NCBI GenBank assembly: GCA_038211505.1
Contig: JBBQVO010000066.1
Coordinates: 1 to 15,765, forward strand
Direction: 5' to 3'
Length of the DNA: 15,765 nucleotides
DNA from: JBBQVO01 sp038211505
Lineage (GTDB): Bacteria > Chloroflexota > Dehalococcoidia > DSTF01 > JACRBR01
Shown: piece after piece, positions 7,368 through 13,955 of the stretch
Layout: each line of letters begins with the position of its first letter
Position numbering within the stretch: the stretch's first letter is position 1
Position numbers and translations under genes: made by a program
Notes under the pieces: model-generated
Database searches by the model: none
What the model was told of the DNA's origin: nothing
What the model saw: the letters and a program-made list of their open reading frames with translations, nothing else

Positions 7368-7490
7368 TGTCATTCTGAGCGCAGCGAAGAATCTCTTCGG
7401 TCGGCTCCCTCGTTCGTTCTCGGGCGACGTTCACGCGGGAGATCATTCGGAATGATGTCGGAGAGATTCTTCGCTGCGCTCAGAATGACA
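7368..7490. repeat. Perfect 29-base inverted repeat (REP/MITE-like) between kinase and regulator
   Basis: The arms 7368-7396 and 7462-7490 are exact reverse complements over 29 bases, separated by 65 bases. The core is GTCATTCTGAGCGCAGCGAA. Translated on one strand it gives the peptide CHSERSEESL, a well-known artefact of dispersed repeats in many bacterial genomes. In the kinase-regulator transcript the arms would form a very stable hairpin. No transposase is present. Confidence 0.9.
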
Positions 7491-7537
7491 ATTGCCGCGC
7501 AGAATGACGGTGGCCGCGCAGATTAACAGTGGCCCTG
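7481..7537. repeat. Three degenerate 19-base tandem units
   Basis: Units 7481-7499, 7500-7518 and 7519-7537 follow the pattern CAGAATGACggTGGCCGCG, with increasing divergence in the third. The first unit overlaps the right arm of the inverted repeat, so the array seems to have grown from the end of that element. Confidence 0.75.
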
Positions 7538-7554
7538 ACGACTCCACGCTGGCG

Positions 7555-9411
7555 CTACAACGCACTCGTCGCACTCGCCTCGATCGCCTCAATCGCCTCA
7601 ATCGCCTCAATCGCCTCAATCGCCGGTTGTAGCGGCACGATGACCTGGATGGTGGTGCCGGCGTTCGATTCGCTGCGGACGTCGAGCGTGCCGTGCAGGT
7701 CGTCGACGCGATCGCGCAGGTTGCCCATGCCGAAGCCGATGCGGCCGCCCGGCTCCGTCTCAACAATGCCGATGCCGTCGTCGCTGATCGCCAGCGTGAC
7801 GCTCTCGGCCGCGAATCCGATGTCGATACGGACGTTGGAGGCCTGGGCGTGGCGGAAGATGTTGCCGAGGCCTTCCTGCACGATGCGGTAGAGCGCGGCG
7901 CTCGTCGCCATCGGCAGACGCTGCTGCTCGCCGCTCACCCGCACCTCGACCGGCAGGTCGGAGACCGCCTGAAACTCCTTCACCTGCCCCTGCACCGCAC
8001 CGACGAGGCCTTCGTCTCCTTCGAGCAGCGGCCGCAGATCGAAGATGTACTGCCGCACTTCCCAGAGCGCGTTCTTGGCGAGCGCCGTCAGGTCTTGCAG
8101 CCGTCGCCGCTGCTCCTCCGGATCGCCGCCGACGCGATCGATCGCCGTCTCGAGGCTCAACGTCAGCATGAAGACCATCTGCGCGATGCCATCGTGGATC
8201 TCGCGCGCGATTCTCCCGCGCTCGCCCTCGGCAGCGAGCTCGGCGATGCGATCGGTGAGGCGGATGTTGCGGACGCCGATCGCGACCTGACCGGCGATTG
8301 CGTCGAGCAGCCGCACGTCACGCAGGATCGACGACGGTCGCGCGAGGGTGCCGACGATCAGCCATCCCTCGACAGCGTCGGCGGATCGCAGTGGCACGAC
8401 GCCGGCCCAGGCGCAGCCGGCGAACGATCGCGCCAGTGGCTGCGGCAGCGATCCGACGACGTAGGTGCGGGCGCCATCGCCGGCGAATGCTTCGGCGAGC
8501 GCCGGCGGTTCGGGCGCGGTATCAGCGGCGGCCGCCAGGTCGAAGCCGTAGATGCGGGTCTCGCCGCCGCTCCGCAGATCGTCGGGAATCAGCAGCGCGG
8601 CGCGATCGAAGCGTTCGGACTGATGAATCGCGGCGGCGACGTTCGGCAGCGCGTCGTTGAGCTCGCTGCCGCCTTCGAGAAACGATCGCGCGACGCGGAA
8701 GAGCAGATCGCTATCGCCGAGCGCTTCGACCGCGGCAGCGCGCGCGGCGTCGAGCTCACGCAGGACGGTGCCGAGATAGTTGGGCACGAGCGCAACGAGG
8801 ATCGGCGTCATCATCGCGCCGATGAAGGCGTTGAGGCCGGTGTCCTTCCAGTCGCCGTGCAGCCCCTGCCCGAACTCTATGATGCCGAAGACGTAGGCCA
8901 AGGTGTAGACGCCGACGAGCGCGATTGTGCCGCGGAACGTGAGGAAGAACGCCGGGATCAGCAGCGCCGTCAGCGCGAAGTGAAAGTACGGGCTGCCCCA
9001 CCCGCCGCTGAGGTACACCGCCACCATCGACAGCACGAGATCGAGCAGGCCGAGCACGAGGACGTCGTTGTTGTCGGAGATCGTGATGCGGCGGCGGAGC
9101 GACGGCAGCAGCACCGGCCGGATCACCGGCACGTAGAACGTCACGGCGAGCGTCTGCACAAAGGTGCCGATCAGCAGCCACGGTTCGTAGCGCTGTGTGT
9201 AGGCCGGCACGTCCGAGATCAGGACGATCAGCAGCGCCACGAGCCATGCGGCCCAGCGCACGATGAACGGCGATGTGAGGACGGCCATGCGGATGCCGCC
9301 GGGCAGCGTCGAGAGGGTGGTATCGGCGCGCCGCCGCCACATGCTGCGCGGCAGGGTCGCCACGCGCGTGCTGATGTCCTCGATCGAGGCCTCGATGCCG
9401 GCCATGGTCAT
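7555..9411 (-). CDS. Membrane sensor histidine kinase (HisKA_3 type, GAF-like domain)
   Basis: The product has 618 residues. Six predicted membrane segments (about 49-67, 78-97, 116-135, 142-159, 161-180, 192-212) form the N-terminal sensor or anchor. A GAF-like region follows (about 240-390). The dimerisation and phosphotransfer helix has AREIHDGIAQ with phospho-acceptor His406, the HisKA_3 pattern that pairs with NarL-type regulators. The HATPase domain shows the N box (YRIVQEGLGNIFRHAQ), SDDGIGI and GFGMGNLRDRV. The catalytic domain ends at about residue 600, and the last residues are an IEA repeat tail. The start is uncertain: ATG at 9411 or 9405, no strong ribosome site, and the frame open further upstream only through repeat DNA. 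The signal sensed is unknown; the absence of a large extracytoplasmic domain suggests a membrane or intracellular cue. The response regulator is the next gene downstream. Confidence 0.93.
   Translation of the reverse strand: MTMAGIEASIEDISTRVATLPRSMWRRRADTTLSTLPGGIRMAVLTSPFIVRWAAWLVALLIVLISDVPAYTQRYEPWLLIGTFVQTLAVTFYVPVIRPVLLPSLRRRITISDNNDVLVLGLLDLVLSMVAVYLSGGWGSPYFHFALTALLIPAFFLTFRGTIALVGVYTLAYVFGIIEFGQGLHGDWKDTGLNAFIGAMMTPILVALVPNYLGTVLRELDAARAAAVEALGDSDLLFRVARSFLEGGSELNDALPNVAAAIHQSERFDRAALLIPDDLRSGGETRIYGFDLAAAADTAPEPPALAEAFAGDGARTYVVGSLPQPLARSFAGCAWAGVVPLRSADAVEGWLIVGTLARPSSILRDVRLLDAIAGQVAIGVRNIRLTDRIAELAAEGERGRIAREIHDGIAQMVFMLTLSLETAIDRVGGDPEEQRRRLQDLTALAKNALWEVRQYIFDLRPLLEGDEGLVGAVQGQVKEFQAVSDLPVEVRVSGEQQRLPMATSAALYRIVQEGLGNIFRHAQASNVRIDIGFAAESVTLAISDDGIGIVETEPGGRIGFGMGNLRDRVDDLHGTLDVRSESNAGTTIQVIVPLQPAIEAIEAIEAIEAIEASATSAL
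7575..7624. repeat. 9-base tandem repeat at the 3' end of the kinase gene
   Basis: TCGCCTCAA is repeated in five units from 7575 (the first is TCGCCTCGA), plus a partial sixth ending at 7624. On the coding (minus) strand it encodes IEA repeats in the C-terminal tail, just before the ending SATSAL. Nine bases equals three codons, so gain or loss of units keeps the frame. Confidence 0.92.
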
Positions 9412-9465
9412 ACGGGCATGATAGCTGTCGCGGGATTCGCGCGTTGGCGAGCGGAACGGGGCGAT

Positions 9466-9500
9466 GTTGGAGGTTGGAGGTTGGAGGTTGGAGGTTGGGT
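9466..9500. repeat. 7-base tandem repeat GTTGGAG
   Basis: Four exact units of GTTGGAG (9466-9493) and a decayed fifth (GTTGGGT) lie upstream of the kinase start. Similar short stretches occur at 1504-1516 and 2656-2668. No gene covers it if the kinase starts at 9411. Confidence 0.85.
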
Positions 9501-9543
9501 TGGATGATGTTCGAGCGATGCTACGCGGTGGCGCCCCTCGTAG

Positions 9544-9563
9544 CGTGGGCTTTCCAGCCCGCG
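9544..9563. repeat. GC-rich dispersed hairpin, copy 1
   Basis: CGTGGGCT and AGCCCGCG form an 8-base stem with one wobble around a TTCC loop. Flanking bases (TAGCG before, TGGG after) resemble those of the copies at 12111 and 13922. It lies between the DinB-family gene and the kinase gene, with no T run after it, so it is not a standard terminator. Confidence 0.6.
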
Positions 9564-9624
9564 TGGGACGAGAAGAAGGTTCTGTCCAGCCGATGGCGTC
9601 GAGCACGTCAGGATAGGTGTCGTG

Positions 9625-10221
9625 CTAGCGCGCCGGAAACGCCGGAGAAGCCATGATGCCGCGGATGTGCGGGGTGTGATCGCCGTCGTGGATGCGCTGG
9701 AAGACGGGCCATTCGTGGCAGTTGAACTCACCGAAGACGAAGTGGCGGAACGTCATGTCGGAGTGCGACGGCTGATCGAGCGTACGAATGAAGGCGAGCA
9801 GGCTGGCGTGGGCATCGGCGGCGGCAGCGCGCGCCTCGTCGAGCGTGGCAAACTTCGCGGCGCTGACACCGTCTTGCGTCGATGATTCCTGGAACGCGTC
9901 GGTGAATCCGGGCGGCCAGTGACCTTCGGAGAGGCTCACCGCGAGCGCCGGGACCACGCGCTTGACCGTGACGACGTGCGCCAGCACCTCGAGGACGGAC
10001 CAGTCTTCCGGCGACGGCTTGAAGGCGGCCTGGACGTCGCTGAGATCGCGGATCGCGGCGAGCAGTTCGTCGTGGCCCTCCTGCACGAGCGCTTCGACCC
10101 CGCTCGGCGGTCGCAATGCGTTCGTGCGGACGTAGTCGATGACCATCGCGCGCTGCTTGTCGGGGATTGTGAGGCGTTTCGTGCCGTCGGCATCGAAGAC
10201 GTACTTGAGTTGCAGATTCAT
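9625..10221 (-). CDS. DinB-superfamily (DinB_2) putative metal-dependent protein
   Basis: This cytoplasmic protein of 198 residues is mostly helical. WSVLEVLAHVVTVKR (74-88) and HDGDHTPHI (178-186) are typical of the DinB/YfiT four-helix-bundle superfamily. His82, His178 and His182 are candidates for the three-histidine metal site. Family members include metal-dependent thiol S-transferases and many proteins of unknown reaction, so no substrate is proposed. An N-terminal extension (residues 1-40, LKYVFDADGTKRLTIPDKQ) comes before the usual first helix. The ATG at 10221 has GAGGA five bases upstream; a GTG four codons earlier overlaps that site and is less likely. The gene is divergent from rny across about 300 bases. 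Confidence 0.85.
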   Translation of the reverse strand: MNLQLKYVFDADGTKRLTIPDKQRAMVIDYVRTNALRPPSGVEALVQEGHDELLAAIRDLSDVQAAFKPSPEDWSVLEVLAHVVTVKRVVPALAVSLSEGHWPPGFTDAFQESSTQDGVSAAKFATLDEARAAAADAHASLLAFIRTLDQPSHSDMTFRHFVFGEFNCHEWPVFQRIHDGDHTPHIRGIMASPAFPAR

Positions 10222-10320
10222 CACTATCCTCACAGGGTCAGTCGACCGTGATCATACATCGGGGGCATCGTTCGCGTCCGGGCACGGTTAGACATACGCC
10301 GACACCGACACGCCTGAACA

Positions 10321-10352
10321 CGTACGGACAGGTCTGAAGACCTGTCCGTACG
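10321..10352. repeat. Perfect 14-base-stem hairpin with TGAA loop
   Basis: CGTACGGACAGGTC (10321-10334) is followed by TGAA and by its exact reverse complement (10339-10352). There is no T run on either side, so a simple intrinsic terminator is unlikely. The pattern (GC-rich arms around a TTCA/TGAA loop) is like the other dispersed hairpins in this window, although the arm sequence differs. Confidence 0.85.
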
Positions 10353-10408
10353 GATCTAGCGCGCGCCTCATCCGCCACCACGTACCAGTCAACCAACCCC
10401 ACCCCTGC

Positions 10409-10438
10409 TTGACCGTCGATTCGGGTCGTACGTATGAT
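10409..10438 (+). promoter_or_regulatory. Sigma-70-type promoter for rny
   Basis: TTGACC (10409-10414) and TATGAT (10433-10438) each match consensus at five of six positions, with an 18-base spacer. Transcription would start near 10445, giving a leader of roughly 74 bases before the rny ATG. Confidence 0.6.
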
Positions 10439-10518
10439 GCGTATGGAGCCTGGAACCTTGCGTAAACGTTAAGGGCGGGCAATTTCGAGAGGGAGTACAT
10501 ACCCGAAAGAGAGGCAGC

Positions 10519-12051
10519 ATGGCCGCCGTCCTGGGCGCCGTTATCGGCGTCATTGTCGGATTGGCGATCGGGGCTCTTCTTGGCTACGCGTTCAAGCGCA
10601 GCTCTACCAGGGATCAGGAACTCGCCGCCGAACAGGCATCGGCGAAGATCCTGACAGATGCACAGGCAAAGGAAAAGGACATCCTCCTCGCGGCGAAAGA
10701 GGAGGGCATTCAGCTCCGAGCTCAGGCCGAAACAGAGGCGAAATCGCGGCGGGACGAGGTCCTGCGGCTTGAGCAGCGTGTCGCTACCCGTGAAGAGAAC
10801 CTCGATCGCAAGATGGATGCACTCGAGCGCAGAGATGCCGCGCTCATAGAGAAAGAACAGGCGCAAGAAGCCACCCGCACGCAGATTGAAGAGCTCCGGA
10901 AAACGAAGCTGGCAGAGGTCGAACGCGTCTCCGGTATGACGAGCGCGGAAGCGCGCGTATTGCTGCTGAAAGAGCTCGAAGACGAGATTCGCGAAGAGGC
11001 GAACCGCATCGTCCGCACCCTCGAAGCAGAGGCGAAAGAAGAAGCCGACCGCCGGTCGCGTTCCATCCTCGCGACGACGATGCAGCGCCTGATGAACGAC
11101 GTCGTCACCGAGACGACGGTGTCCGTCGTGCCGATCCCCAGCGACGACATGAAGGGCCGCATCATCGGCCGCGAAGGGCGCAACATCCGCGCCCTCGAGT
11201 CGGCGACCGGAGTCGACCTGATCATCGACGATACGCCGGATGCCGTCACGCTGTCGGCGTTCGACCCCGTGCGACGCGAGATCGCCCGCAACGCGCTGAC
11301 GAAGCTCGTGCTCGACGGTCGCATCCACCCGACGCGCATCGAAGAGGTCGTCGAGAAGGCGAAGGCCGAGGTCGACGCCAGCATCAAGACGGCCGGCGAG
11401 CAAGCGGCTATCGAGGCTGGCTGCCCCGGCCTGCACCCAGAGATCCTGAAGACGATGGGCCGGCTGAAGTACCGCACCTCGTACGGCCAAAACCAACTCA
11501 AGCACGCCGTCGAGACGTCGTTCATCGCGGCGATGATCGCCGAGGAGATCGGCGCCGACGTCAACGTCTGCCGCCGCGGTGGCCTGCTCCACGACATGGG
11601 CAAGGCGATCGACCACGACATCGAGGGCACGCATGCCGCGCTCGGCGCCGAGCTGGCGAAGCGTTACAACGTCAGCCCGGCCGTCGTGCACTGCATCGAA
11701 GCGCACCACGAGGAGATCGAGGTCGAGTCGACCGAGGCCGTCGTCGTGATGATCTCCGACGCGATCAGCGGCAGCCGTCCCGGCGCTCGCCGCGAGACGC
11801 TGGAGCTTTACATCAAGCGCCTCGAAGCGCTCGAGAGCATCGCCAACAGCTTCAAGGGCGTCGAGAAGTCGTTCGCCATCCAGGCCGGCCGCGAGATCCG
11901 TATCATCGTCAAACCCGACGAGATCGACGATCTCGATTCGATGCGTTTGGCGAGAGACGTCAGCAAAAAGATCGAAGAATCGATGGAGTACCCCGGCCAG
12001 ATAAAAGTCACCGTCGTCCGCGAGACCCGCGCAAGCGAGTACGCACGTTGA
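10519..12051 (+). CDS. rny: Ribonuclease Y (membrane-anchored endoribonuclease)
   Basis: RNase Y starts decay of many mRNAs by endonucleolytic cuts at the inner face of the membrane. The product is 510 residues, the family norm. Residues 3-26 are a membrane anchor (AVLGAVIGVIVGLAIGALLG). About 30-170 is a charged coiled coil. The KH domain follows (about 200-265) with the RNA-binding GREG loop at 217-220. The HD domain carries the metal pair His358 and Asp359 in LLHDMGKAIDHD, with later HIS ligands in EAHHEEIE. All hallmark residues are present. The ATG at 10519 has AGAGG four bases upstream, and a good promoter lies at 10409-10438. The gene seems to be transcribed alone: the next plus-strand gene is about 260 bases away and has its own ribosome site. 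Confidence 0.97.
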   Translation: MAAVLGAVIGVIVGLAIGALLGYAFKRSSTRDQELAAEQASAKILTDAQAKEKDILLAAKEEGIQLRAQAETEAKSRRDEVLRLEQRVATREENLDRKMDALERRDAALIEKEQAQEATRTQIEELRKTKLAEVERVSGMTSAEARVLLLKELEDEIREEANRIVRTLEAEAKEEADRRSRSILATTMQRLMNDVVTETTVSVVPIPSDDMKGRIIGREGRNIRALESATGVDLIIDDTPDAVTLSAFDPVRREIARNALTKLVLDGRIHPTRIEEVVEKAKAEVDASIKTAGEQAAIEAGCPGLHPEILKTMGRLKYRTSYGQNQLKHAVETSFIAAMIAEEIGADVNVCRRGGLLHDMGKAIDHDIEGTHAALGAELAKRYNVSPAVVHCIEAHHEEIEVESTEAVVVMISDAISGSRPGARRETLELYIKRLEALESIANSFKGVEKSFAIQAGREIRIIVKPDEIDDLDSMRLARDVSKKIEESMEYPGQIKVTVVRETRASEYAR

Positions 12052-12084
12052 TGGTGTCGGTCGTTAGTCGTTAAGGGAAGTCAC

Positions 12085-12132
12085 GTAGCGCGGGGTTCCA
12101 GATCAATGTAGCGCGGGCTTTTCAGCCCGCGC
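12085..12132. repeat. GC-rich dispersed hairpin, copy 2, with a partial copy beside it
   Basis: GCGCGGGCT (12111-12119) and AGCCCGCGC (12124-12132) form a perfect 9-base stem with loop TTTC. GTAGCGCGGGG at 12085-12095 is a truncated copy of the same left arm. It follows the rny stop, but without a T run it is only a doubtful terminator. Confidence 0.75.
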
Positions 12133-12190
12133 GGGGGAATCGGTACCGACGGCACTTACGAGAGACGACGACGATGACCGGTAGTGAGAT

Positions 12191-12217
12191 CGTAGGGACG
12201 CGGCTTTAGCCCCGTGC
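12191..12217. repeat. Imperfect dispersed hairpin GGGACGCGGCTTTAGCCCCGT
   Basis: ACGCGGCT and AGCCCCGT pair except at one position around a TT loop (12198-12215). This resembles the common GACGCGGCTTTAGCCGCG type of intergenic repeat. It lies about 100 bases before the VOC gene. Confidence 0.5.
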
Positions 12218-12309
12218 GTGCTCCGGGTGGGCGAGGAGGTCGCCGATCGGTAGCACCTGTTCCTGAGCAGAATGCGCGGTATTCATGGCAAAACGCGAAG
12301 GAGACAACG

Positions 12310-12666
12310 ATGACACTCAAAGTTACCGGCGTCACAATCTGGAGCGAGGATCTGAACAATCTGCTGCCGTTCTACCGCGACGTGCTGGGGATGCCGATGC
12401 GATTGGACTCGCCCGGGTTCGTGATGCTCGGCGGCGCCGACGAAGCGCCGTTGGCGCTTGGCACGCACAGCGACGTACACGGCAAGGCGAAAGAGCCGGC
12501 GCGGCACATCGTGCAGTTGCAGACGCCCGACATCCGCGCGGAGTACGATCGGCTCCGCGGGCAGGGCGTCGAGTTTCTGGAAGAGCCGCAGCACGACGAG
12601 GGCGTGAGCTTCGCGACGTTCAAAGATCCGGAAGGCAACTACGTCCAGCTAATCCAGTTCGGGTAA
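12310..12666 (+). CDS. VOC-superfamily (glyoxalase/bleomycin-resistance fold) protein
   Basis: This protein has 118 residues, a single VOC domain made of two beta-alpha-beta-beta-beta units. The first holds WSEDLNNLLPFYRDVLGMPM and the second RHIVQLQTPDIRAEYDRLRGQGVEFLEEP, ending in KDPEGNYVQLIQF. The usual final metal ligand, Glu in NxxEL, is Gln here (NYVQL), and the first-strand His is also absent. A classic metal-dependent glyoxalase I site is therefore incomplete, and a binding role or another reaction is possible. The ATG at 12310 has AAGGAG six bases upstream, which decides the start over an upstream in-frame ATG at 12214 that runs through repeat-rich DNA. It converges on the dehydrogenase gene 90 bases away. 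Confidence 0.88.
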   Translation: MTLKVTGVTIWSEDLNNLLPFYRDVLGMPMRLDSPGFVMLGGADEAPLALGTHSDVHGKAKEPARHIVQLQTPDIRAEYDRLRGQGVEFLEEPQHDEGVSFATFKDPEGNYVQLIQFG

Positions 12667-12667
12667 A

Positions 12668-12688
12668 CGGCGAGCGATCGAGTCGCCG
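12668..12688 (+). terminator. Weak hairpin after the VOC gene
   Basis: CGGCGA and TCGCCG form a 6-base stem with a 9-base loop just after the stop codon, in the gap between convergent genes. There is no T run, so a terminator role is doubtful. Confidence 0.2.
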
Positions 12689-12756
12689 ACTCACGACCAG
12701 ATGATCTGACGTCGGCCCTCGTCACATGTCCGAGTTCGGCGTCACCGGCTCCCGTA

Positions 12757-13830
12757 TCAGTAACCGCGCGCCGGATCGACGACGTTCTCCAGCGGAGCGC
12801 CGGCGAGGTAGCGGCGGAGGTTGTCGGCGAAGATGGCGACGGCGCGCTCGTTGTAGATCGGCGTGCCGCCGGAGATGTGCGGCGTCAGGATCACGTTCTC
12901 GAGATCCCACAGCGGCGACTCGGCGGGCAGCGGCTCCTGCGCGAAGACGTCGAGCGCGGCACCGGCGATCCAGCCCTCACGCAGCGCCCGGATCAGATCC
13001 GCTTCGACGCAAACGCCGCCGCGCGCGATGTTGATCAGCACCGCTGTCAGCTTCATCGCCCGCAGCTGCGGCTCGGCGATCATGCCGCGGGTCTCGGCCG
13101 TCAGCGGCATGCTGAGCACGACGTAGTCGCTCTCGGCGAGCACCACTTCGAGATCAGCGGCGGGATGAATCGCGTCCGCATAGTCCGTCGACTCCACATT
13201 TGTCGCCGAGCGTTTCGTGCCGATGACGCGGCAACCGAACGCCTTCGCCAACCGCGCGGCACCTTCGCCGATATGCCCCATGCCGATGATGCCGAGAGTC
13301 GCGCCTCGCAACTCCCGCGGCGCGAAGCGCGTCCATTCGTGCTTCAGTTGCGCGCGCATCGTCTGCGGCGCGCCTTTCGCGAACATCAGCATCGATGTGA
13401 TGATGAACTCGCCGATCGGCGTCGCATGCAGCCCGCTCACCGTCGTCACGATGATGCCGCTCTCGATGATGCCACTGCCGAGCAGGCGGTCGGCGCCCGC
13501 GCTCGTCAGCTGGATCCATTTGAGGTTCGGCGCGACTCCGGCCATGGACGCCGCGACATCACCAGCATCTGCGGCGCGCAGGCCGAGCGCTGCGCTTAGC
13601 TCCGGCCCCCAGAATCCAAACGCGACATCTGCGCGCTCGAACGCGCCGTGCAGTCCCTTCGCCACGGCGTCGCGTTCGCCCTGGCTGGGGTACGTGAAGC
13701 CGCGCAGCAGCCGCCGCTCCTCCTGCCCCAGCACCGCAACTTCAATGCGCGACGGATCGACAGCCGTGATCACATCGATAAGGGCCGGATCCAGGGCAAA
13801 CGTAACCAGCACTCGCACGGCTGAACTCAT
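12757..13830 (-). CDS. D-isomer-specific 2-hydroxyacid dehydrogenase family, NAD(P)-dependent
   Basis: This cytoplasmic oxidoreductase interconverts a 2-keto acid and its D-2-hydroxy acid; the substrate is unknown. The 357 residues are near the family's usual size. The cofactor-binding motif GMGHIG is at 183-188 in ATLGIIGMGHIGEGAARLAKAFG. The catalytic triad is complete: Arg270 (INIARGG), Glu299 (DVFAQEP) and His318 (LTPHISGG). The sequence does not show the features expected of the SerA C-terminal ACT domain, so it is not phosphoglycerate dehydrogenase of the long type. The best guess is the glyoxylate/hydroxypyruvate-reductase-like branch. The ATG at 13830 is preceded by an in-frame TAG, which fixes it as the furthest upstream start; its ribosome site is weak (GAGGA about 12 bases away). 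lysA lies 125 bases upstream in the same direction, so read-through transcription is possible. Confidence 0.93.
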   Translation of the reverse strand: MSSAVRVLVTFALDPALIDVITAVDPSRIEVAVLGQEERRLLRGFTYPSQGERDAVAKGLHGAFERADVAFGFWGPELSAALGLRAADAGDVAASMAGVAPNLKWIQLTSAGADRLLGSGIIESGIIVTTVSGLHATPIGEFIITSMLMFAKGAPQTMRAQLKHEWTRFAPRELRGATLGIIGMGHIGEGAARLAKAFGCRVIGTKRSATNVESTDYADAIHPAADLEVVLAESDYVVLSMPLTAETRGMIAEPQLRAMKLTAVLINIARGGVCVEADLIRALREGWIAGAALDVFAQEPLPAESPLWDLENVILTPHISGGTPIYNERAVAIFADNLRRYLAGAPLENVVDPARGY

Positions 13831-13921
13831 CTAGTCACTCACAATCCTCGCTCTTAATGAGGCAGGCTACGATCATTGCACGCCGAGCGTTTTGCCGGAC
13901 TTCGTTGAGGTACCCAACCCC

Positions 13922-13943
13922 GCGCGGGCTACAACGCCCGCGC
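13922..13943. repeat. GC-rich dispersed hairpin, copy 3, inverted orientation
   Basis: GCGCGGGC and GCCCGCGC form a perfect 8-base stem around TACAAC. On the minus strand the context GTAGCGCGGGC...GCCCGCGCGGGG matches copy 2. It lies in the gap between lysA and the dehydrogenase gene, so it would be within any shared transcript. Confidence 0.75.
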
Positions 13944-13955
13944 TACATGGGCTCA

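Larger units (their letters stand above)
10222..10518. other. Divergent intergenic region between the DinB-family gene and rny
   Basis: This 297-base region has no gene. It holds the perfect 14-base-stem hairpin at 10321-10352 and the rny promoter at 10409-10438. The part nearest the DinB-family gene shows no clear promoter. Confidence 0.5.

Noticed and set aside
7368..7537. CRISPR array
   Set aside because: The repeats are an inverted pair and adjacent 19-base units with no spacers, and no cas genes lie nearby.
7555..7766. A small gene encoding CHSERSEESL near the kinase 3' end (7443-7766, minus)
   Set aside because: It overlaps the kinase gene in another frame, and its end is a translated dispersed repeat, a known annotation artefact.
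7693..9507. A 604-codon open frame on the plus strand opposite the histidine kinase
   Set aside because: It is antisense to a complete kinase with all motifs; composition is low-complexity Asp/Arg/Ala/Glu, as expected of a shadow frame.
10288..11709. A 473-codon minus-strand frame opposite rny
   Set aside because: It is antisense to an intact RNase Y, spans its promoter and the hairpin, and shows no domain.
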